DNA of 64,000 nt from the NCBI GenBank assembly GCA_024803745.1, contig JANJXV010000264.1, positions 873,501-937,500 on the forward strand, given 5' to 3'. The position numbers and the translations under genes were made by a program. Shown here piece by piece: positions 40,748-52,599 of the stretch. The notes beneath the pieces were generated by a model. The model saw only the letters and a program-made list of their open reading frames with translations. It searched no databases and had not been told where the DNA came from. Origin of the DNA: Megascapheus bottae. Lineage: Eukaryota; Chordata; Mammalia; Rodentia; Geomyidae. The stretch's first letter is position 1. Every line of letters begins with the position of its first letter.

Positions 40748-41374
40748 TAACCCTAACCCTAACCCTAACCCTAACCCTTACCCTAACCCTAATCCTAACC
40801 CTAACCTGACCCTAACCCTTAACCTTACAATAACCTTAAACCTAACCCTAACCCTAACCCTTACCTTACACTAACCCTAACCCTAATCTTAAACCTAATA
40901 CGAACCCTAACCCTAACCCTAAACCTAACCTTAACCCTAACCCTTATCCTTACCGTAACCCTAACCATAACCCTAACACTAAGCCTAACCCTAACCCAAA
41001 ACCTAACCCTTACCCTTACGCTAACTTTAACCGTAAAGCTTACCCTAACCCTAACACTAATCCTAACTCTAACCTTAACCTTAACCCTAAGCCTTAACCT
41101 TACCCTAACCCTAACCCTAAACCTAACCCTAACCCTAACCCTAATCCTTACCCTAATCCTAACCCTAACCATAACCCTTACCCTAACCCTAATCCTTACC
41201 CTAATACTTACCCTAACCCTAACCCTAACCATAACCCTTACCCTAACCCTAATCCTTACCCTAAACCTAACCCTAACCCCAAACCTTCCCCTAACCCTAA
41301 CCCTAACCCTAACCCTACCCTAACACTTATCCTTACCCAAACCTTAAACCTAACCCTAACCCTAACCCTTACCC

Positions 41375-41553
41375 TTACATTAACCCTAACCCTAACCTTA
41401 ACCCTAACCCGAAACCTAACAATAACCCTAAACCTAACCTTAATCATAAACCTTATCCTTACCCTAACCCTAACCATAACCCTAACCCTAAGCCTAATCC
41501 TAACCCTAAACCTAACCCTTACGCGAACCCTAACCCGAACCTAACTGTAACCC
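41375..41553. repeat. Module G, copy 9
   Basis: TTACGCGAACCC is intact, CCCGAAACC is shortened to CCCGAACC, and the end reads ACTGTAACCC in place of ACCGTAACCC, a CpG-to-TpG change. Confidence 0.8.
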
Positions 41554-41760
41554 TTACCCTAACCCTAACCCTAACCCTAACACCTAATCCTAACCCTAAC
41601 CCTAACCTTACCCTTACCCTTACCCTAACCATAACTCTGACCCTTACCATTACCCTAACCCTAACCCTAACATTAACCCCAACCCTAAACCTAACCCTAA
41701 CACTATCCATAACCCTTACCCTAACTCTAATTCTTACCCTAACCCTAACCCTAACCCTAA

Positions 41761-41997
41761 CCCTAGGCCTAACACTTACCCATACCCTAACCCTAACCCT
41801 AACCCTAACGCTTACTCTCACCCTAACCCTAAACCTAACCCTGACCCTAACACTAACCTGAAACCTAACCGCCAACCCTAAACCTCACACTAACCCCTAA
41901 CCCTATCCCTAACCATAACCATAACCCTTACCCTTTTCCTAACCCTACCCCTAAGCCTAAAACTTACGCTTACCCTAACGCCTCCCTAAACCTAACC
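41761..41997. repeat. Module C, copy 10
   Basis: CCCTAGGCC start and ACCGCCAACCC are intact. The end reads ACGCCTCCC where others have ACCCCTCCC. The first half has extra CCCTAA units compared with copies 3-8. Confidence 0.82.
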
Positions 41998-42618
41998 ATA
42001 ACCCTAACCCTTCCCCTAACCCTAATCCTAACCCTAACCCGACCCTAACCCTTACCCTTACCCTAACCTTAAACCTAACACTAACCCTATCCTTACCTTA
42101 CACTAACCCTAACCCTAAACTTAACCCTAACCCGAACCCTAACCCTAACCCTAAACCTAACCTTAACCCTAACCCTTATCCTTACCCTAACCCTAACCAT
42201 AACCCTAACCCTAAGCCTAACCCTAACCCAAAACCTAACCTTTACCCTTACGCTAACCCTAACCCTAAACCTAACTGTAAACCTTACCCTAACCCTAACA
42301 ATAATCCTAACTCTAACCCTAAACTTAACCCTAAGCCTTACCCTTACCCTAACCCTAACCCTAAACCTAACCCTAACCCTAACCCTAAACCTTACCCTAA
42401 TCCTAACCCTAACCATAACCCTTACCCTAACCCTAATCCTTACCCTATTCCGTACCATAACCCTAACCCTAACCATAACCCTTACCCTAACCCTAATCCT
42501 TACCCTAACCCTAACCCTAACCCTAACCCTTCCCCTAACCCTAACCCTAACCGTACCCTGACCCATACCCTTACCCTAAGCTTAAACCTAACCCTAACCC
42601 TAACCCTAACCCTTACCC

Positions 42619-42809
42619 TTACATTAAACCTAACCCTAACCTTAACCCTAACCCGAACCCTAACCCTAACCCTAAACCTAACCTTAATCCTAACCCTTAT
42701 CCTTACCCTAACCCTAACCATAACCTTAAACCTAAGCCTAAACATAACCCTAACCCTAAACCTGACCCTTACCCTTACCCTTACTTGAACCCTAAACCGA
42801 AACCTAACC
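42619..42809. repeat. Module G, copy 10 (diverged)
   Basis: Starts TTACATTAAACC. TTACGCGAACC is now TTACTTGAACC and CCCGAAACC is now ACCGAAACC. Both former GCG CpGs are lost. Confidence 0.78.
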
Positions 42810-44939
42810 TTAACCCTTACCCTAATCCTGACCCTAACCATAACCCTAACCCTAACCCTAACCCTAACCCTTACCCTAACCGTAACCCTGGCCCTAAACC
42901 TAACCCTAACCCTAACCCTCACCCTAACACTTACCCTAACCCTTACCTAACCCTTATCCTAACCCTAACTCTAACCCTAAAACTAACCCTAACCTTAACC
43001 CTAATCTTAACACTTACCCTAACCCTAACCCTAACACTTAACCAAACCATAACCCTAATCCTAACCGTAAACCTAACCCTAACCCTAACCATAAGACTAA
43101 CCCTTACCCTTACCCTAACCCTAACCTTAAACCTAACCCTAACCCTAACACTAACTCTAAACTTAACCCTAACGCTAACCCTAAACATCGCCCTTACCCT
43201 AACCCTAACCCTAAACCTATCACTAACCCTAACCCTAACCCTAACCATTACCCTTAACCTAAACCTAACCCTAAACCTAACCCTAACCCCTAACCCTAAC
43301 CCTAACCCTAATCCTTACACTTATCCTAACCCTAACACTAACCCTAACACTTACCCTTACCCTAAACCCTACCCTATCCCTAACCCTAACCCTAACCCTT
43401 ACCCTAACCCTAACCCTAACCCTAAACCTTACCCTTACCCTAAACCTAACCCTAAACCTTACCCTAAACCTAACCCTAACCCTAACCCTAACCATTACCC
43501 TTATCTTAACTCTTACCCCGAACCTAAGCCTTACCCCTACCCTAACATTAAACCTAACCCTAACCCTAACCCTAAACCTAACCCGAACACATACCCTTAC
43601 CGTAACTCTAACCCTAACCTTAACCGTAACCCTAAACCTAACCCTAACCCTAACCCTAACCCATACCCAAACCCTAACCCTAACCTAACCCTTACACTTA
43701 CCCTAACCCTAACCTTAACCCAACCCTAAACCTAACCCAAACCCTAACCCTAACCCTAACACTTACCCTTACCCTAACCCTAGCGCTATACCTAATCCTA
43801 ACCCTAATCCTAACCCTATCTCTTACCCTAACCCTAACCCTAACCCTAAACCTAACCCTAACACTTACCCTAACCCTACCCCTAACCATTACTCTTATCC
43901 TAACCCTAACTCTTACCCTACCCCTAACCCTAACCCAAACCCTAACACTTACCCTAACCCCAAACCTAACACTTACCCTTACCCTAACCCTAACTCTAAC
44001 CCTTAAACTTACCTAACCCTAACCCTAACCTTAACACTTAAACTTACCCTAACCCTAACAATAACCCTAACCCTTACCTAACCCTAACCCTAACCCTAAC
44101 ACTTACCCTAACCCTAACCCTTACCCTAATCCTAACCCTAACCCTTACCTTAATCCTAACCCTAACACTAACTCTAACCCCTAACCCTAACCCCTAACCC
44201 AACCCTACCTCTAACCCTAACCCTAACACTAACACTTACCCTTACCCTAACCCTAAACCTAACTCTAACCCTAACCCAAACCCTAACCCTTACCCTAACC
44301 CTAACCCTAACTCGTACACTAACCCTAACCCTAACCCTAAATTTCAACCTAACCCTAACCCTAACCATAACCCTAACCCTTACCCTTTCCCTAACCCTAA
44401 CCCTAATCCTAACCCTAACCATAACTCTAAACTTAACCCTATCCCTAAACCTAAACCTCGCCCTTACCCTAACCCTAACCATAAACCTATCACTAACCCT
44501 AACCCTAACTCTAAACCTTATCCTTAGCCTAAACCTAACCCTAAACCTAACCCTAACCCTAATCCTAACCCTAACACATACTCTTACCCTAACCCTAACC
44601 CTAACCCATACCCTAACCCTAACCATAATCCTAACCCTTACCCTTACCCTAACCCTAACCCTAACCTTAACCCAACCATAAACTAACATTAACCCTAACC
44701 GTAACCCTAACCCTTACCCATACCCGAACCCTAGCGCTAAACCTAACCCTAACCCTAACCATAACCCTTACCCTAACCCTAACCCTAATCCTAACCATAA
44801 CCCTTACCCTAACCCTAACCCTAACACTAACCCTAACACTAACCTTAACCCTAACCCTTATCATTACCCTAACCCTAACCCTAACCCTAACCCCTACCCT
44901 AACCCTAACCCTAACCCTAACCCTTACCGTAACCCTAAC
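42810..44939. repeat. Degenerate array with P- and D-type fragments
   Basis: Contains diverged CTCGCCC landmarks near 43,187 (AACATCGCCC) and 44,457 (ACCTCGCCC), each followed by AACCTATCACTAACC. Also D-like pieces near 43,300-43,530 (ACCCTACCCTATCCC) and near 44,735 (CTAGCGCTAAACC). No gene or unique DNA seen. Confidence 0.6.
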
Positions 44940-46560
44940 ACTAACCCTAACCCTTACCATAAACCTAACACTAACCCTAACCCTAACCCTTACCCTAATC
45001 CTAAACCTAACACTAACTCTAACCCCTAACCCTAACCCTTAACCTAACCCTAACCCTAACCCTAACCCTTACCCTTACCCTTACTCTAACCCAAACCTAA
45101 CTCTAACTCTAACCCAAACCCTAACCCTTACCCTAACCCTAACCCTACCACTTACCCTAACCCTAACCCTAACCCTAACCTTAAACATAACCTAACATTA
45201 ACCTTAAACCTAACCCTTACCCTTACCCTAAACCTAACCCTAAACCTAACCCTAACCCTAACCCTAACTCCAAACTTAACCCTATACCTAAACCTAACCC
45301 TCGCCTTTACCCTAACCCTAACCGTCAACCTATCACTAATCCTAACCCTAACCCTAACCCTTGCCGTTACCCTAAACCTAACCCTAAACCTAACCCTAAC
45401 CCTAACCCTAACCCTAAACCCTAACGCTAACCCTAACCCTAACCATAATCCTTACCCTTATCCTAACCCTAACACTAACCCTAACACTTACCCTTACCCT
45501 AAACCCTACCCTATCCCTAACCCTAACCCTCACCCTTACCCTAACCATAACCCTAACCCTAAACCTTACCCTTACCCTGAACCGAACCCTAACCCTTACC
45601 CTAAACCTAACCCTAAAACTAACCCTAACCCTTACCCTTATGTTAACACTAACCCTAAACCAAACCCTTCCCCTACCCTAACGCGAACCCTAAACGTAAC
45701 CCTAACCCTAATCCTAACCCTAACACATACTCTTACCATAACCCTAACTCTAACCCATACCCTAACCCTAATCCTAATCCTAACCCTTACCCTTACCCTA
45801 ACCCTAACCCTAACCTTAACCCAACCATAACCTAACATTAACCCTAACCCTAACCCTAAACCTTACCTTTACCCTAACCCTAGCGCTAAACCTAACCCTA
45901 ACCCTAACCGTATCCCTTACCCTAACGCTAACCCTAATCCTAACCCTAACCCTTACTCTTAACTTAACCCTAACCCTAACCCTAACCCTAACCCTAACCT
46001 TAACCCTAACCCTTATCATTACCCTAACCCTAACCCTAACCCTAACCATAAAACTAACCCTCAACCTAAACCTAACCCTAACCCTTACCCTTACCCTAAC
46101 CCTAACCCTAAACCTAACCCTAACCCTAACCCTAACCCTAACCCTTACCCTTACCCTAACCCTAACTCTGAACCTAAACCGAACCCTAACCCTATCCCTA
46201 ACCCTAACCCTAACCTAACCCTATACTTAATGCTAACTCTAACACTAACACTAACCCTTACCCTAAACCTAACCCTAACCCTAACCCTTACCCTTACCCT
46301 AACCGTAAGCCTCAACCTAAACCTAAAACTAAACCTAACGCCTAACCCTAACCCTAACCCTAGCCCTAACGCCTAACCCTAACCCTAACCCTAACCCTTA
46401 CCCTTACCCTAACCCTAACCCTAAACCTTACCCTTATCTTTACCCTAACCCTAACCTTAACCCAACCCTAACCCTAAACCTAACCCTTACCCAACCACTA
46501 ACACTAACCCTAACCCTTACCCTAACCCTAAGCCTACCCTTAACTCTTACCCTTTCTTTA
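44940..46560. repeat. Module D, copy 5 (diverged)
   Basis: The landmark order follows D but with many changes: AAACATAACCTAACATTAACC-like phrase (about 45,182), CAACCTATCACTAATCC (about 45,328), CTAGCGCTAAACC (about 45,880), CTCTGAACCTAAACCGAAC (about 46,165), ACTTAATGCTAACTC (about 46,226) and TTTACCC strings to about 46,445. It is a clear outlier to D1-D4, so an older member. Confidence 0.75.
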
Positions 46561-46991
46561 ACTCTAACCCTAACCCTAACCTTAACCCCAACCCTAAACC
46601 TGACCCTAACCCTAACCCTAACAATTAACCTAACCCTAATCCTTACCCTAACCCTAATCCTAAGCCTAACACTGACGCTTACCCTAACCCTAACCCAAAT
46701 CCTAACGCTTACCCTTATCCTAACCCTAACCCTAACCCTAACCCTAACCCCTAACCCTATCCCTAATCCTAACCCCTAAACCTAACCCTAATAATAACCA
46801 TAACCCTTACCCTTATCCTAACCCTACCCCTAACCCTAAAACTTACCCTTAACCTAACCCCAACCCTAATCCTAACCCTAACCCTAAACCTAACCCTTCC
46901 CCTAACCCTAAACCTAACCCTAACCCTACCCTAAATCTTACCCTTACCCTAACCCTAAACCTAACCCTAACCCTAACCCTAACCCTTACCC

Positions 46992-47177
46992 TTACACTAA
47001 CCCTAACCCTAACCTTAACCCTAAACCGAACCCTAACCCTAACCCTAAACCTAACCTTAACCCTAACCCTTATCCTTACCTTAACCCTAACCATAACCCT
47101 AACCCTAAGCCTAACCATAACCCTATACCTAACCCTTACCCTTACGCTAATTCTAACCCTAAACCTAACCGTAACCC
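46992..47177. repeat. Module G, copy 11 (diverged)
   Basis: Starts TTACACTAACCC like copy 8, carries AACCGAACCC for ACCCGAACCC, and has TTACGCTAATTC in place of TTACGCGAACCC. Ends ACCGTAACCC. Confidence 0.75.
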
Positions 47178-49219
47178 TTACCCTTACCCTTAACCTAACC
47201 CTAAGACTAATCCTAACTCTAAACCTAACCTTATCCGTAAGCCTTACCCTTACCCTAACCCTAACCCTAACCCTAACCCTTACCCTAACCCTACCCCTGG
47301 CACTAACCCTAACCCTAACCATAACCATAACCCTAACACTTACACTAACCCTAACCCTAACCCTAACCCTAACACTTACCCTAAACCTAACCCTAACCCT
47401 AACCCTTACCCTAATCCTAACCCGAACACTAACCCTAACCCCTAACCCTAACCCTTAACCTAACCCTAAACCTAACACTCACCCTAACGGTACCCTTACC
47501 CTAACCCTAAACCTAACTCTAACCATAACCCAAACCCTAACCCTAACCCTAACACTAACCCTAACCCTTACCCTAAGCCTAACCCTAACTCTAAACTTAA
47601 ACCTAACCCTTACCCTAAGCATAAGCCTAACCCTTTACCTAACCCTAACCCTAAACCGAACCCTAACTCTAAACTTAAATCTATCCCTAACACTAACCCT
47701 CGACATTACCCTAACCCTAACCCTAAACCTAAAGCTAATCCTTACCCTTATCCTAACCCTAACCCTAACCCTAACACTTACCCTTACCCTAACCCTAAAC
47801 CTAACTCTAACCCTCACCCAAACACTAACCCTTACCCTAACCCTAACCCTAACCCTCACCCTAACCCTAACCCTAACCCTACACACTACCCTATCCCTAA
47901 CCCTAACCCTAACCCTGAACCTTACCCTAACCCTAACCCTAACCCTAACCCTAAAACCTTACCATTACCCTAAACCTAACCCTAACCCTTACCCTAAACC
48001 AAACCCTAACCCTAACCCTAACCCTTACCCTTACCTTCAACCTAACCCTAAACCTAACCCTTACCCCTACCCTAACGCTAACCCTAACCCAAACCCTAAC
48101 CCTAACCCTAACACATAACCGTACCCTAACACTAACCCTAACCTTAACCGTAAACCTACACCTATCCCTAACCCTTACCCTAAACCATACCCTAACCCTA
48201 ACCCTAACCATATCTCTTACCCTTACCCTAACAATAACCCTAACCTTAACCCAAACCTAAACCTAACCCTAAATCTAACCCTTAACCTTACCCTAACCCT
48301 AGCGCTAAACCTAAACCTAACCCTAACCCTAACCCTTACACTTATCCTAAACCTAACCCCAACCCTAACACTTACCCTTACCCTAACCCCTACCCTAACC
48401 CTAACCCTAATCCTAACCCTTACCCTAAACCTAACCCTAACCCTAACCCTCACCATTACCTTAACCCTAACCCTAAACCTAATACTTAACCTTACCCTAA
48501 CGCTAACCGTAACTTCAACCCTAAACCTAACCCTAACACATACCCTTACCCTAACCCTAAACCTAAGACTCACCGTAACCTAAAACCAACCCAAACTTAA
48601 CCCTAACCCTAACACAAACACTTACCCTAACACTAACCTTAACCCCAACACTTAACCTAACCATAACCCTAACCCTAACACTTACCGTTACCTACTCCTA
48701 ACCCTAAGCCTAACCCTAACCCTTAACCTAACTCTAACCCTTACCCTTACCCTAACCCTATCCCTAACCATAAACCTAAACCTAACTCTAAACTTAACCC
48801 TAACCTTACCCTTACCAGAACACTAACCCTAACTCTAACCCTAAACCTAACCCTAAGAATAACCCTACCCCTTACAATTACCCTAAACCTAACCCTAAAC
48901 CTAACCCTAACCCTTACCTTTACCCTCACAGTTACACTAACCTTTAACCTAACCCTAACCCTAACCCTAACCCTAACCCTATCATTAACCTTAACCCTAA
49001 CCCTTATCTTTACCTAACCCTAACTCTAACCTTAACCTTAACCCTAACCCTTTCCCTTAACCTAACCCTAACCCTAACCCTAACCCTTACCCTTAACCTT
49101 ACCTAACCCAACCCTGACCCTAAACCTAACCCTAACCCTAAACCTTACGCTTACTCTAAACCTAACCATAAACCTAACCCTAAACCTAACCCTAACCACT
49201 GAACTTAACCCTAACCCTA
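47178..49219. repeat. Degenerate array at the border between two module sets
   Basis: The last recognisable member of the central module set is a decayed CTCGCC landmark at about 47,699 (CCCTCGACATTACC). From about 48.2 kb the variant words change and the array is more scrambled, with AACTTCAACC (48,511) and CTACTCC (48,694) among the off-pattern words. No gene or unique DNA seen. Confidence 0.6.
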
Positions 49220-50600
49220 ACCCTAACCCTTACACTTACCCTAACCCTAACCCTAACCCGAACCCTAACACTTACACTAACACTAACCCTAACCCTAACC
49301 CTTACCCTTACCCTAACCCTAACCATAAACTTAACCCAAACCTAAACCTAAACCTAACCTAACGTTTATCCTAACACTTACCCTAACTCTAACCCTAACC
49401 CTAACGTTAACACTTACCCTAAACCTAACCGTAACCCTAACCGTTACCCTAACCCTAATCCTAACCCCAACCCTTACACTAACACTATCCCTAACCTCTA
49501 ACCCTAACCAATAACTTAACCTCTAATCCTAACCCTAACCCTAAACCTTACCCTAACCCTAACCTTAACCCATACCCTTACCCTTACTCTAACCCTATCC
49601 CTAAACTTAACCCCACAACCAAACCTAACCGTAACCTTAACCCTAACCCTTACCCTTACCCTAACCCTAACCATAAACCTAACCCTAACCCTAAAACTAA
49701 CCCTTACCCTAACCCTAACCCTAATCCTAACCCTAACCCTTACCCTTACCATTACCCTAAACCTAACCCTAACCCTAAACCTTACCCCAATCCTAACACT
49801 AACCCTAACCCTAACCTTAACCCTTACCCTTATCCTTACCTTAACCCTAACCCTAAACCTAACCCTAAACAAAACCCTAACCCTAAAAAAAACCCTTACC
49901 CTTAACCTAACCCTAACCCTAAACCTAACCCTAACCCTTACCCTAAACCTAACCCTAACCCTAACCTTAACCCTATCCCTTAACCTTACCCTAACCATAA
50001 CCCCTATCCTAACCCTAACCCTAACCTTAACCCTTACCCTAGCACTAACCCTAATCCTAACCCTAACCCTTACCCTTACCCTAAACCTACACCATACCCT
50101 AACCCTACGCCTAACCCTTTCCCTTAACCTAACCCTAACCCTAACCCTAACTCTAAAACTTACACTTTCCCTAACCCTAACCCTAACCCTGAAACCTAAA
50201 CCTAACCCTAACCCTAACCCTAACCCTTATCCTTACCTTAATCCTAACAATAAATCTAACCCTTACCCTTAATCTAACTCTAACCCTAAGCCTAACCCTA
50301 ACCCTAACCCTAACACATACCCTTACCCTAACCCTAACCCTAACCCTAACCCTAACCCTTACCCTAACCCTAACCCTAACCCTAACCCTAACCCTAACCC
50401 TAACCCTAACCATTACGCTAACCCTAGGCCTAACACTAACCCTTACCCTTACCCTAACCCTAACCCCAACCTTAATACCAACATTAAATCTAACCCTAAC
50501 CCTAACTCTAACCATTACCCTTACCCTAAACCTAACCCTAAATGTAACTCGTAACCCAACCTTAACCCTAATCCTAACCCTAACCGTTAACTTACCCTAA
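49220..50600. repeat. Block E, copy 1
   Basis: Shares with copy 2: CCCGAACCCTAACACTTACAC (in pieces), CTAACCTCTAACC followed by CCAATAACTTAACC (49,510), AAACTTAACCCCAC (near 49,603), AATACCAACATTAAATC (near 50,476) and GTAACTCGTAACCC (50,543). It holds the longest A run (eight A, 49,885-49,892) and the longest perfect telomeric run (50,362-50,411), neither present in copy 2. Confidence 0.85.
50362..50411. repeat. Longest perfect telomeric run in the window
   Basis: Eight uninterrupted CCCTAA units plus CC, bounded by TTA on the left and ATTACG on the right. It is the best single candidate here for G-quadruplex formation (G strand) and for several adjacent TRF-type binding sites, but is far shorter than a functional telomere. 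Confidence 0.85.
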
Positions 50601-51479
50601 CCCTAACCCAAACCTAACCCTAACCCTAACCTTAACCCTATCCCTTACAATTACCCTAACCCTAACATTAACCCTAACCTAACCCTAACACTAACCATAC
50701 CCTTACTCTAACCCTACACCTACCCCTAACCCTAACCCTAATCCTTACACAAACCCGAACCCTAACCCTAACCCGTACCCTTTCCCTAACCCTAACCCTA
50801 ACCCCTACCCTTACCCTAAACCTAACATTAAACCGAACCCTAACCCAAACCATAACACTAACACTAACCCTAACCTTAACCCTAATCCTAAACATAACCC
50901 TAACCCTTACCCTTACACTAACCGTAACGCTAAACTTAACCCTAACCTAACCCTAACCCTTACCCTTAGCCTAACCCTAACCCTAACCACTAACCCTAAC
51001 CCTAACCCTTACCCTTACCCAAAACCTAACTCTAACTCTAACCCTAACCGTAACACTTACCCTAACCCTAACCCTAATCCTAACCCTTACTCTTACCCTA
51101 AACCTAACCCTAACCTTAACCCCAACTCTAAACCTAACCCTAATCCTAACCCTTATCCTAACACTTACCCTAACCCAAACACCAACCCTAACCCTTACCC
51201 TAACCCTAACCCTAACAGTTACACTTACCCTAACCCTAACCTAACCCTTAACCTAGCCCTCACGCTAACCCTAACCACTAAACCTAAATCTTAACCCAAG
51301 CCTAACCCTAACCCTAACCCTAACACTTACCCTTACCCTAACCGTAACCCTAAACCTAACCCTAACCCTAACCCTAAACTTAACCCTTTTCCTAACCATA
51401 ACCCTAATCCTAACCCTAACCCTTACCCTTACCCTAACCCTAACCCTAACCGTAAAACTAACACTTACCCTTACCCTAA
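50601..51479. repeat. Degenerate array between E1 and F0
   Basis: Ordinary degenerate hexamers with words such as CCCGTACCCTTTCCC (near 50,777) and CTAGCCCTCACGC (near 51,253). No match to a large module recognised and no gene seen. Confidence 0.55.
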
Positions 51480-52540
51480 CCCTAACCCTAACCCTAACCC
51501 TAACCCTTACCCTTACCCTTACCCAACCCTAACCCTAAATCTAAACCTAACCCTAACCCTAACCCTAACCCTTACTCTTACCGTAACCCTACCCCTAAAC
51601 CTAACCATAATCCTAACCCTTATCTTAACACTTACCCTAACCCTAACACCAACCCTAACCCTTACCCTAACCCTAACCCTAACAGTTACACTTAACCTAA
51701 CCCGAACCCTAACCCTAACCCTTACTCTTACCCTAACCCTAACCCTAAACTTAACCCCAACCCTAAACTTAACCCTAACACTAACCCTTACCCTAACACT
51801 TACCCTAAACCTACCCCTAACCCTAACCCTTACCCTTACCCTAACCCTAACCCTAACCCTAACCTTAACCCTAACCCTGACCCTAAACCTAACCCTAACC
51901 TTACCCTTACCCTAACCGTAACCCTAAACCTATCCCTAACCCTAACCCTAAACCTACCACCTAAACCTAACCCTAACCCTTACCCTTATCCTAACCCTAA
52001 CCCTAACCCTAAAACTTACCCTTACCCTAATCCTAACCCTAACCATTACTCTTACCCTAACTCTAACCCTAAACTTAACGCCAACCCTAAACCTAACCCT
52101 AACCCTAACCCTTACCCTAACACTTACTGCAATCCTAACACTTACCCTTACCCTAAACCTTACCCTAACATTATCCTTAACCCTAACCCTAACCGTAACC
52201 CTTACCCTAACCCTAATCGTAACACTAACCCCTATCCCTAACCCTTAACCTAATCCAAACCCTAACCGTAACGCTAACCCTTACCCTTACCCTAACCCTA
52301 AACCTAACTCTAACACTAACCCTAACCGTAAACCTAACCCTAACCCTTACCCTCATCCTAAACCTAACTCTTATCCTAACCCTAACCCTAACCCACAACT
52401 TAAGCCTAAAACTAACCCTAATCCTAACTCTAACCCTTACCTGTACCCTAACCCTAACCCTAACCCTAACACTTACTCTTACCCTAACCCTAAACCTCAC
52501 CCTAACCCTAACCCTCACCTTAAACCTAACCCTAACCCTA
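51480..52540. repeat. Diverged F-type copy (F0)
   Basis: Follows parts of F in order: CTTATCTTAACACTTACCC, ACACCAACCC and ACAGTTACACTTAACC (about 51,618-51,696), CCACCTAAACC (51,957), CTTACTGCAATCC (52,123), AACCTAATCCAAACC (52,247) and AACTTAAGCC (about 52,396). Base differences from F1-F3 are many, including CTGCAATCC for CTGTAATCC, and about 1 kb of F content is missing or displaced. An older relative. Confidence 0.78.
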
Positions 52541-52599
52541 ACCCTAACCTAACCCTAAACCTAACCCTAACCCCTGAACCTAACCATAACCCTAACCCT

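Noticed and set aside
7807..41997. CRISPR array or integron-like repeat set from the regularly recurring C and G modules
   Set aside because: Spacing is irregular, 'spacers' are the same telomeric repeat, and there are no associated genes. They are segmental duplicates in eukaryotic repeat DNA.
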